Shown here piece after piece: positions 25,369 to 37,113 of a stretch of DNA of 64,000 bases. Every line of letters starts with the position of its first letter. Positions within the stretch are counted from its first letter, which is position 1. The notes under the pieces are model-generated. The model was not told the origin of the DNA, searched no databases, and saw nothing but the letters and a program-made list of their open reading frames with translations. Location: positions 103,844 through 167,843 of the forward strand of contig NZ_UAVD01000010.1 of assembly GCF_900460065.1 (NCBI RefSeq), written 5' to 3'. Source of the stretch: Streptomyces griseus. Its GTDB lineage: Bacteria > Actinomycetota > Actinomycetes > Streptomycetales > Streptomycetaceae. The position numbers and the translations under genes are program-made.

Positions 25369-26655
25369 ATGATGATCGTCGACACCGCGCTGCGCAGGCG
25401 GGCGGAGGAAGGCCGGCCGATCAGGGTCGGCATGGTGGGCGCGGGCTACATGGGCCGGGGCCTGGTGCGGCACATTTCCACCTCGGTCGCCGGAATGCGC
25501 GTGGCCGCGATATCCAACCGGAATCCGGCCCATGCGGAACGGGCCTACACGGAAGCCGGTTTGAGCCCGACGCGGGCCGATACCGCGGACGGGATCTCCG
25601 CGGCGGTGGCCCTGGGCAGGCCGGTGGTCACCGAGGACGCCTTCGCGCTGATCGCCGCGGAGGGCATCGACTGCCTGGTGGACGTCACCGGCGCGGTGGA
25701 GTTCGGTGCGCAGATCACGGTCGCCGCCATCGACCGCGGCCTGACCGTGGTGACCATGAACGCGGAACTGGACTGCACGGTGGGCCCGTTGCTCGCCCAT
25801 CGCGCCCGGTCGGCCGGGGTGATCCTCACCGGGGCGGACGGCGACCAGCCCGCGGTGCAGGCCAATCTGCTGCGCTTCGTGCGCGGTCTGGGCGTGACTC
25901 CCCTGGTGGCCGGAAACGTCAAGGGTTTCCAGGACGAGTACCGCACCCCCACCACCCAGCAGCCGTTCGCCGAGCGGTGGGGCCAGAACGTCCACATGAT
26001 CACCAGCTTCACCGACGGGACGAAGGTCTCCTTCGAGCAGGCGATCGTGGCGAACGCCTTCGGCTTCACCGTGCCCCGGCGGGGCATGTACGGCCGCGAT
26101 CACAGCGGCCACATCGACGAGTTGACGCAGATGTACGACATCGACGAGCTTCGCGCGTACGGCGGCATCGTGGACTACGTCGTGGGCGCCAAACCCGCGC
26201 CCGGCGTCTACGTCCTCGGCACCCACGACGACCCGGCCCAGCACCCCTATCTGGAGCTGTACAAGCTCGGCCCCGGTCCGCTGTACAGCTTCTACACGCC
26301 CTACCATCTGTGCCACTTCGAAGTGCCCAACACGGTGGTGCGCGCCGTGGACTTCGGCGACGCGGCGCTGACCCCGCCCGCCGGTCCGCACGTCGACGTG
26401 GTGGCCACGGCCAAGCGCGACCTCCCCGCCGGTACGACCCTGGACGGAATCGGCGGCTACGACAGCTACGGGGTGGCCGAGTCGCACGCCGTGACGCGCG
26501 CCGACAACCTGCTGCCGATGGGCATCTCCGAGGGCTGCGTGCTGCGCCGTGCCGTCGCGAAGGACTCGGTGCTCGGTTACGCGGACGTGACCCTGCCACC
26601 GGGCAGGCTCGTCGACGTCCTCCGCGCCGAGCAGGACAAACAGTTCCCCGTCTGA
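25369..26655 (+). CDS. strU: StrU, NAD(P)-dependent oxidoreductase with C-terminal SAF-like domain
   Basis: 428 aa. N-terminal Rossmann domain (IRVGMVGAGYMGRGLV near residue 19, GxGxxG) of the homoserine-dehydrogenase/Gfo-Idh type; the C-terminal part (about 345-428, ATAKRDLPAGTTLDGIGGY) resembles the SAF domain of carbohydrate dehydrogenases and altronate-type enzymes. Two adjacent ATGs (25369 and 25372) are possible starts; the ribosome site is weak. It is divergent from strV. A streptomycin gene by position; the reaction is not established. It could be an alcohol or aldehyde redox step of a sugar moiety. A clear terminator follows at 26708-26750, marking the cluster's right edge. Confidence 0.8.
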   Translation: MMIVDTALRRRAEEGRPIRVGMVGAGYMGRGLVRHISTSVAGMRVAAISNRNPAHAERAYTEAGLSPTRADTADGISAAVALGRPVVTEDAFALIAAEGIDCLVDVTGAVEFGAQITVAAIDRGLTVVTMNAELDCTVGPLLAHRARSAGVILTGADGDQPAVQANLLRFVRGLGVTPLVAGNVKGFQDEYRTPTTQQPFAERWGQNVHMITSFTDGTKVSFEQAIVANAFGFTVPRRGMYGRDHSGHIDELTQMYDIDELRAYGGIVDYVVGAKPAPGVYVLGTHDDPAQHPYLELYKLGPGPLYSFYTPYHLCHFEVPNTVVRAVDFGDAALTPPAGPHVDVVATAKRDLPAGTTLDGIGGYDSYGVAESHAVTRADNLLPMGISEGCVLRRAVAKDSVLGYADVTLPPGRLVDVLRAEQDKQFPV

Positions 26656-26707
26656 CCGGGTGGCCGGAGCACCACCGGGCGCGGTGCTCCGGCCGCCCGT
26701 TCGGCGC

Positions 26708-26750
26708 CGCCAGGAGCCGGTCCCGGTCGCCCGGGGGCCGGCTCCTGGCG
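26708..26750. terminator. Terminator between strU and the Nudix gene
   Basis: Perfect 13-bp stem (26708-26720 with 26738-26750), 17-nt loop, between convergent strU and the Nudix gene. It marks the right boundary of the str cluster. Confidence 0.75.
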
Positions 26751-26777
26751 CGTGCGGGGCGCTCGGAGGCGGCCGGG

Positions 26778-27329
26778 TCAGCCCAGCCGCAGGTGGTGCA
26801 GCATCAGCAGGGCAGCCGCCATGTTCGCGGCGGGGACCTCGCCCCGGGCGATCATGTCCGGGACCACCTTGAGCGGTATCCACTCGCGGCGTGAGGATTC
26901 GAAGGCGTCCTGCGGGGGCCCGGTCCAGTGCGCCTCGTCGGACCAGTAGAGGTGGTGGCGGGCGTCGGTGAGGCCGTTCGCGGGCTCGACGGTGAGCAGC
27001 GGACGCAGTTCGCCGGGGCGCCAGCCGGTCTCCTCCTCCATCTCACGTGCCGCGGCCCGCGCGATGTCCTCGCCGTCCTCGACGACGCCCGCGGCCAGTT
27101 CCCATCCCCAGCTGTCGGTGATGAAGCGGTGCCGCCAGAGCAGCAGCACCTCGTTCGCCTCGTTGACGACGGTGGCGGCCGCGACGGGGCGCAGCCGGAT
27201 GACGAAGTGGTCGAGGTGGCTGCCGTCGGGGAGCCGGACGTCCGCCAGATTCACCCGGAACCAGGGATTCCGATACACATTCTGTTCGCTTAAGTTCGTC
27301 CACTGCACGGTTCTGCCGCCTTTCGACAT
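26778..27329 (-). CDS. Nudix hydrolase, ADP-ribose-pyrophosphatase type
   Basis: 183 aa. The Nudix box G-x5-E-x7-REMEEE-x-G is intact (starting GVVEDGEDIARAAAREMEEE at about residue 101), giving hydrolysis of nucleoside diphosphates linked to another moiety. The preceding AAATVVNEANEVLLLWRHR region is the typical beta-sheet of ADP-ribose and NDP-sugar pyrophosphatases. Start is uncertain: ATG at 27329 lies inside a perfect 22-bp palindrome (27325-27346), and GTG at 27308 is an alternative with AAAGGCGG upstream. Leu13 is a TTA codon (27291-27293) on either choice, suggesting bldA dependence. Its link to streptomycin is unknown. Confidence 0.85.
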   Translation of the reverse strand: MSKGGRTVQWTNLSEQNVYRNPWFRVNLADVRLPDGSHLDHFVIRLRPVAAATVVNEANEVLLLWRHRFITDSWGWELAAGVVEDGEDIARAAAREMEEETGWRPGELRPLLTVEPANGLTDARHHLYWSDEAHWTGPPQDAFESSRREWIPLKVVPDMIARGEVPAANMAAALLMLHHLRLG

Positions 27330-27346
27330 GTTGGGGTCAACATGTC
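27325..27346. repeat. Perfect palindrome over the Nudix gene start, likely operator
   Basis: GACATGTTG-GGGT-CAACATGTC: 9-bp perfect arms around 4 nt. It overlaps the first possible start codon of the Nudix gene and lies 49 nt after the stop-side end of no other gene on that strand, so it is placed to block transcription or translation of that gene. The binding protein is unknown. Confidence 0.55.
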
Positions 27347-27394
27347 AGCAGGCTCGGCTGTCAGCGGGAGCGGACGACGGGGCGTCGGCAGAGC

Positions 27395-28744
27395 TCACAG
27401 AGGCACACGGAGCGCCTCGTCGATGAGGTCGGTGGTCCTCACGGCGTCGGAGCAGCCGCTCGCGGCCAGTTCGCCCCGGACCTGCCGGAGCCGGTCGCGC
27501 AGCCGCTGGGACTCCATTCCCCGGGCCCTCATCGCCATTTCGGCAGCCGTACCGGCCGCGCGATCGGCCTCGCCCTGGAGCAGCTCGATATGGCTGAGCA
27601 TCGCGAGCCGGTGTACGCGCCCCCGATCGTGCGCCGGGGCGCGCACGGCGGAGGCCGCGTGCTCCCGGGCGGCGGGCAGGTCCCCGAGACCGAGCAGCGC
27701 CTCCGCCACCTGGACGTCGACCAGGCCCGGCTGGACGTACCCGGTCTCGTCCGGCTCCCGCCCGGTGTGGATCCGGCCCGCCTGCGCCTCGGCCCGCCCG
27801 ATGCAGGCCCGGGCGCTCGCCGCGTCGCCGAGCCGGGCGTACGCCTTGGCCTGCATGGCGTGCAGATCGGCGGCGAGCGCGGGGGTGATGTGATCACCGG
27901 CGGCCCGCAGCGCCGCCTCGGCGAAGGCGATGGAACGGCGGTAGTCGCCGAGGAACAGTGACTGGGTCACCAGCAGGGCGATCACATAGCCGCCGAGCCC
28001 CCGGTCCCCGCTGGACTTGGCGAGCCGCAGCGCCTGGTGGAAGTAGCGCTGGGCGAGGCCGTGGGCGTCGGAGTCGTAGGCGCAGATGCCCGCCACCGCC
28101 ACGAGTCCCGCCGTCGCCCGGTGCAGGCTCCGGCCCAGGGCGTCGCTGTGGCCGCCGCGCAGCAGCGGCGCGGCCTCGGCGTTGAGGAAGCGGACGATCC
28201 GGGACCTGGTCGCGATCCCGCCCGTCTTGCGGTACATCTGCTCGTAGTGGTCGCGGGCCGCCTTGAGCATCGCTATGTCGGCCGCGCTGACCCGGCCCGG
28301 CCCCGGCCGCGACACATCGGTGTCCTCCGGGGGGTTCTCCCACTCCCAGACCGGCATCACCGCCGATGTGCCGGTGACGGCGGGCACGGTGGCCAGGTGC
28401 GGGCGCTGCTGTTCGTCGGAGCGCCACAGGGCGGTGGCCCGCTCGACGAATCCGGAGAGGGAGGCGCCCTCGCCGCCGCCGTCCGCCCCCGGCCCGGCGC
28501 ACGCGCCCATCCCGACGTCGTCGAGCCCGACGGACCGCCCCAGCCGGCCGGCCAGCACCTCGCAGATGAGATCGGGCACCTGCCCCCGCGGGCGCTGGCC
28601 CTTGAGCCAGCGGGAGACCGCCGTGTGTTCGTACCGCAGGCTCAGGCCGCGGATCAGGCCCGCCCGGTTGACGTGGCCGGCGAGGCCCGCACGGGACACA
28701 CCGGCCTCCTCGATCAGTGCTTCGAGCAGGACATTGGGCTCCAT
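27395..28744 (-). CDS. NsdA/NsdB-like regulator: N-terminal HTH, C-terminal TPR-like repeats
   Basis: 449 aa from ATG at 28744 (GGGGGG upstream); longer in-frame extensions have no ribosome site. Residues about 1-75 form a helix-turn-helix-like domain (AGVSRAGLAGHVNRAG, YEHTAVSRWLKGQRPRGQ). From about 230 on the sequence is alanine-rich and helical, with TPR-like repeats (YFHQALRLAKSSGDRGLG, SIAFAEAALRAAGD, LGDLPAAREHAASAVRA). This layout is that of the Streptomyces NsdA family, whose members repress development and antibiotic production in S. coelicolor. It lies next to pheT and not inside the str cluster. A 17-bp palindrome at 28788-28804 sits 44 nt upstream. Confidence 0.75.
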   Translation of the reverse strand: MEPNVLLEALIEEAGVSRAGLAGHVNRAGLIRGLSLRYEHTAVSRWLKGQRPRGQVPDLICEVLAGRLGRSVGLDDVGMGACAGPGADGGGEGASLSGFVERATALWRSDEQQRPHLATVPAVTGTSAVMPVWEWENPPEDTDVSRPGPGRVSAADIAMLKAARDHYEQMYRKTGGIATRSRIVRFLNAEAAPLLRGGHSDALGRSLHRATAGLVAVAGICAYDSDAHGLAQRYFHQALRLAKSSGDRGLGGYVIALLVTQSLFLGDYRRSIAFAEAALRAAGDHITPALAADLHAMQAKAYARLGDAASARACIGRAEAQAGRIHTGREPDETGYVQPGLVDVQVAEALLGLGDLPAAREHAASAVRAPAHDRGRVHRLAMLSHIELLQGEADRAAGTAAEMAMRARGMESQRLRDRLRQVRGELAASGCSDAVRTTDLIDEALRVPL

Positions 28745-29104
28745 CGTCCCCCCAGGTGCGTGTCGCGACGAGCCTAGTGGAGCACGATTCACACGGGGTG
28801 TGAACCAAATGCCCGAACCCTCCTGCTGTGCGCTCTGCCGCGCGGTTCCCGGGGTCGGTTGAATGAGTTCCTCGCAAGAGGCGGCCGGGTCGTCGGCTCC
28901 CCCTCGTATCGGCCCACGACCCGCACCCGCGCCGTCCGCGCTGCTGACCTGCCCGACACTCCGAGGCAGCGCGGACGGCGCCCGGACCGCACGGCCCACT
29001 GACCGACGACGAAGGAGGGTGGCTGCGGAACGGACCCGGAACCGCGTTCCTCCCGGTTCCGGTTCCGGCTCCGGCGTGTGGTCCCACCGCCGCCCGGCGG
29101 GACG
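28745..29104. promoter_or_regulatory. Upstream region of the NsdA-like gene
   Basis: About 360 nt without a supported gene. It contains a perfect palindrome TTCACAC-GGG-GTGTGAA at 28788-28804, 44 nt from the start codon of the NsdA-like gene, placed like an operator or a symmetric promoter element. Nothing else recognisable was seen before the pheT terminator. Confidence 0.5.
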
Positions 29105-29143
29105 GAGAAGGGGCGTATCCGGTGGCCGGATACGCCCCTTCTC
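29105..29143 (-). terminator. Intrinsic terminator of pheS-pheT
   Basis: Perfect 18-bp stem (29105-29122 with 29126-29143) with a TGG loop, 17 nt after the pheT stop codon. Very strong hairpin without a T tract. Confidence 0.85.
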
Positions 29144-29159
29144 AACGCCGCGGCGCAGG

Positions 29160-31672
29160 CTACGCGCCGCGCAGCACCGCGCCCGTGCGCTCGGCGGCCA
29201 GGGCCACCGCGCTGTCGCGGGCGGCCGAGGCCTCCTCGACGGTCAGCGTGCGGTCGGCGGCGCGGAAGCGCAGCGCGTACGCCAGGGACTTGTTGCCCCC
29301 GCCGATCTGCTCGCCGGTGAAGACGTCGAACAGCCGCAGCGATTCGAGGAGTTCACCCGCGCCCTCGCGCAGCGCCCGCTCCACGTCGGCGGCCGGTACG
29401 TCCCCGGCGACGACGAGCGCGACGTCCTGGGTCGCCACCGGGAAGGTGGAGATCCGGGGCGCCTGGAGCGCTCCGTCGACGGCCCGCTCCAGGACGTCCA
29501 GCTCGACCTCGGCGGCGCAGGTCCGCTCGGGCAGGTGGAGCGCCTTGATGACGCGCGGGTGCAGTTCGCCCGCGTGTCCGAAGAGGGTCTCCTCACCGTT
29601 CACGCTGACGTACAGCGCGGCGCAGCGGCCCGGGTGCCACGGCGCGTGCTGGTCGGCGCGGACGGTGACCTCCACCCCGGCCTCGGCGGCGATGGAGCGA
29701 GCGGCCTCGACGGCGTCCGCCCAGGTCGCCGGGGTGCCCTTGCCCCACCAGCCGGACTGCTCGCGGGCGCCCGCGAGGACGACGGCGGCGCGGCGCGGCT
29801 GGCGCGGCAGGGCCGCGTTCAGTCCGGCGATCTCCTCGTCGGTGGGGCGGCGGTCGACGGGCAGCCGGACGGCGGGCGTCTCCTCGCCGGTGGGCCGGAA
29901 GACCAGGCCCGTCTCGAAGAGCGCCAGGTCGTGGCTGCCCCGGCCGTCGTTGCGGCGCAGCGCTCCAAGGAGCCCCGGCAGCAGCGTGGTGCGCAGCGCC
30001 GGCTCCTCGTCGGAGATCGGGTTGACGAGCTTGACCGTGCGGCGGCGGGCGTCGTCCGCCGCCAGGCCGAGCTGGTCGAGGACCGCGTCGCCGATGAACG
30101 GGTAGCTCAGCGCCTCGACGTAACCGGCTCCGGCCAGCGCCCGGCCGATGCGGCGGTGCAGCCGCTGGCGGTCGGTGAGACCGCGGCCGGAGGGGGGTGT
30201 CGGCAGGGTGGAGGGGAGGTTCTCGTAGCCCTCCAGCCGGATGACCTCTTCGGCCAGGTCGTTCGGCTCGTTGAGGTCGGGCCGCCAGGACGGGACGGTG
30301 ACGATCAGCTCGTCCTGCCCGTACACGTCGCAGCCGACCTCCTGGAGGCGGCGGACGACGGTCTCGCGGCCGTACTCCACACCGGCCACCCGGTCCGGGT
30401 GGTTCGCCGGCATGGCGATGGTGCGGGGCGCGGAGGGGGCGGTGATCTCGGTGACCCCGGCCTCGGCGGTGCCGCCCGCGAGGAGGACCAGCAGGTCCAC
30501 CGTGCGCTGCGCGGCAGCGGCGGCGGCCTGCGGGTCGACGCCGCGCTCGAACCGCTTGGACGCCTCGGAGGACAGCTTGTGGCGGCGCGCGGTGCGGGCG
30601 ATCGAGATCGCGTCGAAGTGCGCGGCCTCGATGACGACCTCGGTGGTGAGCGCGTGCTCGCCGTCCGCGTCGGCGATCTCGGTGTTCGCCCCGCCCATGA
30701 CGCCCGCGAGGCCGATCGGCCCGCGGTCGTCGGTGATGACCAGGTCCTCGGCGTCCAGCACGCGCACGGTGCCGTCCAGGGTGGTGAGCTTCTCGCCCTG
30801 GGTGGCGCGGCGTACGCCGATGGTGCCCTGGACCCGGTTGCGGTCGTAGGCGTGCAGCGGCTGGCCGAGCTCCAGCATCACGTAGTTCGTGATGTCGACG
30901 GCCAGCGAGATCGGCCGCATCCCGGCCTTCTGCAGACGGCGCTGCATCCAGATCGGGGAGCGGGCCTCGGGCTGGAGACCGGTGACGGTGCGGGCGGTGA
31001 AGCGGTCGCAGCCGATCGGGTCGCTGATCTGGACCGGGTAGCCGTACGCGTTGGGCGCGGGCACGTCCAGGAGCGCCGGGTCGCGCAACGGCAGCCCGTA
31101 GGCGGTCGCCGTCTCGCGGGCGACACCGCGCAGGGACAGGCAGTAGCCCCGGTCCGGGGTGACGGCGATGTCGAGGACCTCGTCGACGAGCTGGAGCAGC
31201 TCGATCGCGTCGGTGCCGACCTCGTGCTCCGGCGGCAGCACGATGATGCCGTGCGTGCCGTCGTCGCCCATGCCGAGCTCGTCGGTGGAGCAGATCATGC
31301 CGTGCGAGGTCTTGCCGTACGTCTTGCGGGCGGCGATCGCGAAGTCACCGGGCAGGACCGCGCCCGGGAGGACCACGACGACCTTGTCGCCGACCGAGAA
31401 GTTGCGGGCGCCGCAGACGATCTCCTGCGGTTCGCCGGTGCCGTTGGCCGTGCCGACGTCGACCGTGCAGAAGCGGATGGGCTTCTTGAACCCCTCCAGC
31501 TCCTCGATGGTCAGGACCTTGCCGACGACCAGGGGGCCCTTGAGGCCCGCGCCGATCTGCTCGACGGTCTCGACCTCCAGGCCGACGGAGACGAGCTTGG
31601 CCTGTACGTCACGGCCGGTCTCCGTCTCCGGCAGGTCGACGTACTCCCGCAGCCAGGAAAGCGGGACGCGCA

Positions 31673-31673
<1 letters not shown>
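29160..31673 (-). CDS. pheT: Phenylalanyl-tRNA synthetase beta subunit
   Basis: 837 aa, the usual length of the bacterial beta subunit. Starts [20 protein letters not shown]. An EMAP-type tRNA-binding OB domain is at about 40-150 ([29 protein letters not shown]). The B3/B4 editing region includes [18 protein letters not shown]; the B5 domain starts near 410; the C-terminal FDX-ACB anticodon domain ([20 protein letters not shown]) is near 745. Forms the alpha2-beta2 enzyme that charges tRNA-Phe. The ATG at 31673 overlaps the pheS stop by one base (TGATG). A terminator follows. Confidence 0.98.
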
Positions 31674-34094
<2,421 letters not shown>

Positions 34095-34266
34095 CTTCCC
34101 GTATCCCCACCTCTCGAACCGGTGCAGTGGGCCCCCGAGTTCGTCACCCTACTAGGCGCTGGTGAACCCGCGACACCCTGTGGGGGCGCGGAGAGGAGTG
34201 CGCCGGTGGCAGGGGCGCGGGAATGGCTGGGATCGTGTGCTGACGGGCCGTCCGAGCGGTGCTCGG

Positions 34267-35112
34267 TTACGCGTCGGGGGCGCGCCGGGGACGCTGCGCG
34301 CGGGCGGAGGCGTAAAGGCAGACGGCGGCCGCGGTGGCGAGGTTGAGGCTCTCCGCCTTGCCGTGGATGGGGACGCGGACGACGGCGTCGGCGAGCGCGC
34401 GGGTCTCCTCGGGGAGCCCCCAGGCCTCGTTGCCGAAGACCCAGGCGGTGGGGGTGCCCATGGTGCCCGCGTCCAGTTCGTCGTCCAGGTCGGCGGCCCC
34501 GGCCCCGTCGGCCGCGAGGATGCGCACCCCGGCGTCCCGCAGGCCCTGCACGGCCTGTTCCACGGGGACGCCGACGGCGACGGGCAGATGGTAGAGCGAG
34601 CCGACCGAGGCGCGTACGGACTTGGGGTTGTAGAGGTCGACCGAGGCGTCGGTCAGGATCACCGCGTCCGCGCCCGCCGCGTCCGCGCAGCGCAGCACCG
34701 TCCCGGCGTTCCCGGGGTCCCGCACGTTGGCCAGAACGGCCACCAGGGTGGGCCTCGCGGCGAGGATCTCCGGGAACGGGGTGTCCAGGAAGCGGCAGAC
34801 GCCGATGAGGCCCTGCGGGGTGACGGTCTGCGAGACGTCGGCGAGGACGTCGGCGTCGGCCAGGTGCACCCGGGCGCCCGCGGTGTGGGCGGCCTCGACG
34901 ATGTCGGCGTACCGGTCGGCGGCCTCGGGGGTGGCGAACAGCTCGATGAGGGTCGGCTCGCCGTCGCCGCCCCGGTGTGCGGCGGCCTCGCGTACGGCCT
35001 GGGGCCCCTCGGCGATGAACCTGCGCTCCTTGCCGCGGAAGTTGCGGCGGGCCAGCCGGCGGGCGGCGGCGACACGGGGGGAACGCGGGGAGATCAGTTC
35101 GGGGGTGCCCAT
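34267..35112 (-). CDS. SpoU/TrmH-family RNA methyltransferase
   Basis: 281 aa SPOUT enzyme for 2'-O-ribose methylation of rRNA or tRNA. A substrate-binding L30e-like domain is at about 1-110 (RNFRGKERRFIAEGPQAVREA), then SpoU motif 1 LANVRDPGNAGTVLRCADAA near 127, motif 2 TAWVFGNEAWGLPEE near 218 and motif 3 IHGKAESLNLATAAAV near 248, together forming the trefoil-knot SAM site. ATG at 35112; in-frame upstream extension has no site. It follows rplT with a strong terminator between, so it is transcribed separately. Confidence 0.92.
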   Translation of the reverse strand: MGTPELISPRSPRVAAARRLARRNFRGKERRFIAEGPQAVREAAAHRGGDGEPTLIELFATPEAADRYADIVEAAHTAGARVHLADADVLADVSQTVTPQGLIGVCRFLDTPFPEILAARPTLVAVLANVRDPGNAGTVLRCADAAGADAVILTDASVDLYNPKSVRASVGSLYHLPVAVGVPVEQAVQGLRDAGVRILAADGAGAADLDDELDAGTMGTPTAWVFGNEAWGLPEETRALADAVVRVPIHGKAESLNLATAAAVCLYASARAQRPRRAPDA

Positions 35113-35191
35113 GGTCGGCGGCGAGCCTCTCTGCGTACGGCTGTTGCGGTGGGGGTGCCGTCGGCGGAGTGCGCCGACGGCGGGGCAACGC

Positions 35192-35228
35192 ACCGGACCC
35201 GCAGGCGGCGTGCGCCTGCGGGTCCGGT
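35192..35228 (-). terminator. Terminator of infC-rpmI-rplT
   Basis: Perfect 16-bp stem (35192-35207 with 35213-35228), 5-nt loop, 28 nt downstream of the rplT stop codon. Confidence 0.85.
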
Positions 35229-35255
35229 TCGCTTACCAGGAAGGGGTGCCTCGGA

Positions 35256-35639
35256 TCAGGCGGCCTTCGGGGCGTTGACGTCGCTCGGGAGGGCCTTCTG
35301 AGCGACCTCGACGAGGGCGGCGAACGCGTTGGCGTCGTTGACCGCGAGCTCGGCGAGGATCTTGCGGTCCACCTCGATGTTGGCGGCCTTCAGACCCTGG
35401 ATGAGGCGGTTGTACGTCATGCCGTTCTGGCGGGCAGCGGCGTTGATGCGCTGGATCCACAGCTGACGGAAGTCGCCCTTGCGCTTCTTGCGGTCGTTGT
35501 AGTTGTAGACCAGGGAGTGGGTGACCTGCTCCTTGGCCTTGCGGTACAGACGCGAGCGCTGACCGCGGTAGCCGCTGGCGGCCTCGAGGATTGCCCGGCG
35601 CTTCTTGTGGGCGTTGACTGCCCGCTTGACGCGTGCCAC
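35256..35639 (-). CDS. rplT: Ribosomal protein bL20
   Basis: 127 aa. Starts [20 protein letters not shown] and contains [20 protein letters not shown], both diagnostic of L20, an early 23S rRNA-binding assembly protein. It is the last gene of infC-rpmI-rplT, 107 nt after rpmI. In several bacteria L20 represses its own operon by binding the leader. Confidence 0.98.
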   Translation of the reverse strand: MARVKRAVNAHKKRRAILEAASGYRGQRSRLYRKAKEQVTHSLVYNYNDRKKRKGDFRQLWIQRINAAARQNGMTYNRLIQGLKAANIEVDRKILAELAVNDANAFAALVEVAQKALPSDVNAPKAA

Positions 35640-35746
35640 TTGTTAACTCCTTGTAGCGGGGCCGTGGGTGTCCTCACACGGCCCGGAAACGAATTGGTCC
35701 CGGTGTGATCGAGGTCGTGCCTCCGGGGCGAGCCGGAGGCCGGACC

Positions 35747-35941
35747 TCACTTGCCGAGAAGCTTCTTGATCTTCTTGGCGTCGGCCGGAGCCACGACGAC
35801 CGTGCCGGTCAGCGAGCGGGTCTTCTTGGACGACTTGTGCTCGAGCAGGTGGCGCTTGCCGGCCCTCTCGCGGAGCACCTTGCCGGAGCCGGTGATCTTG
35901 AAGCGCTTGCTGGCACCGCTGTGCGTCTTGTTCTTCGGCAT
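35747..35941 (-). CDS. rpmI: Ribosomal protein bL35
   Basis: 64 aa, basic: [20 protein letters not shown] and [14 protein letters not shown] are L35 signatures. GAGGAGAGAA lies upstream of the ATG at 35941. Middle gene of the infC operon, 121 nt after infC. Confidence 0.98.
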   Translation of the reverse strand: MPKNKTHSGASKRFKITGSGKVLRERAGKRHLLEHKSSKKTRSLTGTVVVAPADAKKIKKLLGK

Positions 35942-36062
35942 CGCGCCGTTCTCTCCTCGTCAGTGGCGCCCCTCACGGTGCGGGGCACCGGACTGCAGGG
36001 GCGTCAGATCTCTATGGGGTTCCGGGGGGACCCGGGGGCCGCCTGGATGGCAGCCCCTGAGG

Positions 36063-36722
36063 TCACGCCTCGGAAGGTGTCTCGGCCGGAGCCTCGGCCG
36101 CTTCGGCCGGAGCCTCGGCGGTGCCGCCCTCGGACGGAGCGTCGGTCGTGCCCTGACGTCCGGCCTTGCGCGCGGCCTGGGCCTCACGGGCCTCGGCCAT
36201 GGCTTCGGTCTTCTTCTTGTGCGGGCCCAGAACCATGATCATGTTCCGGCCGTCCTGCTTCGGGTTGGACTCGATGAAGCCCAGGTCCTCCACGTCCGAA
36301 GCGAGACGCTGGAGCAGTCGGAAGCCCAGCTCGGGGCGGGACTGCTCACGACCACGGAACATGATCGTGATCTTGACCTTGTCGCCCTGCTTGAGGAACC
36401 GGACGACGTGACCCTTCTTGGTGTCATAGTCGTGCGGGTCGATCTTCGGCCGGAGCTTCATCTCCTTGATGACCGTGTGCGCCTGGTTCTTGCGCGCCTC
36501 ACGGGCCTTCATGGCCGACTCGTACTTGAACTTCCCGTAGTCCATGAGCTTGCACACGGGCGGACGGGCTGTCGCCGCCACCTCGACCAGGTCGAGGTCG
36601 TACTCCTGTGCGAGTTCCAGGGCCTTGGCAAGCGGAACAATCCCGACCTGCTCGCCACTGGGACCGACAAGTCGGACCTCGGGAACGCGAATCCGGTCGT
36701 TGATGCGGGGCTCGGCGCTGAT
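36063..36722 (-). CDS. infC: Translation initiation factor IF-3, ATC start codon
   Basis: 219 aa if it starts at the ATC at 36720-36722, read as (M)[20 protein letters not shown] strong GAGGAGG site is 4-5 nt upstream of this ATC, whereas the in-frame ATG at 36779 has none, and homologous IF-3 proteins begin at this point. Non-canonical AUU/AUC starts are a known feature of infC, since IF-3 discriminates against them and so controls its own synthesis. N-domain (about 1-75) and C-domain with [17 protein letters not shown] are complete; a Glu/Ala-rich tail of about 45 residues ([16 protein letters not shown]) follows, as in other Streptomyces. Structured leader upstream. Confidence 0.93.
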   Translation of the reverse strand: MSAEPRINDRIRVPEVRLVGPSGEQVGIVPLAKALELAQEYDLDLVEVAATARPPVCKLMDYGKFKYESAMKAREARKNQAHTVIKEMKLRPKIDPHDYDTKKGHVVRFLKQGDKVKITIMFRGREQSRPELGFRLLQRLASDVEDLGFIESNPKQDGRNMIMVLGPHKKKTEAMAEAREAQAARKAGRQGTTDAPSEGGTAEAPAEAAEAPAETPSEA

Positions 36723-36808
36723 GGATCCTCCTCGGTAGCACCACGCGACCGCCTGGCGGACAGCCGCGTAACGTCTCATAACGTCAAGACCAACCGAGCC
36801 GGAAGCAC

Positions 36809-36922
36809 AAAAAAGCCCCGGGACGGGACACAGGCGAGGCTCCAGGAACTACCGGAGCACCGCCGCGGTCAGCCGCGGGGCGCATCGGACGGTTCCATCG
36901 TCCGTACGGAACGATGGGGACC
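36809..36922 (-). promoter_or_regulatory. Structured infC leader with intrinsic-terminator-like attenuator
   Basis: On the minus strand, upstream of infC with no gene in front, three hairpins occur in order: a long stem at about 36891-36922 with a near-perfect core at 36895-36917, CCGCGG-CTGA-CCGCGG at 36863-36878, and GTCCCG-TCC-CGGGGC (36815-36829) followed immediately by six T (36809-36814). The last is a textbook intrinsic terminator located 87 nt before the start codon. A terminator inside a leader suggests attenuation or IF-3/L20 feedback. Confidence 0.55.
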
Positions 36923-37113
36923 GTCTGACCGGTGACCCGCCGTCCGGTGAGGATAGCCAGGTGGGAGATCGGAGCCTCCACTTGTGGGCCGGGCACACAG
37001 GTGTCCGGCCGGTCGTTCCTCCAGACTACCGCACGATCCCCGGGGCCCGCACCACGGAGGCCGGAGGGACGCCCGCGGACGGGAGGGCGGTGGCCTGGCC
37101 TTATCGTGTGGGC

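Noticed and set aside
25145..25372. A 75-codon open frame between strV and strU
   Set aside because: No ribosome site, atypical composition, and it overlaps the strU start; more likely part of the strU leader.
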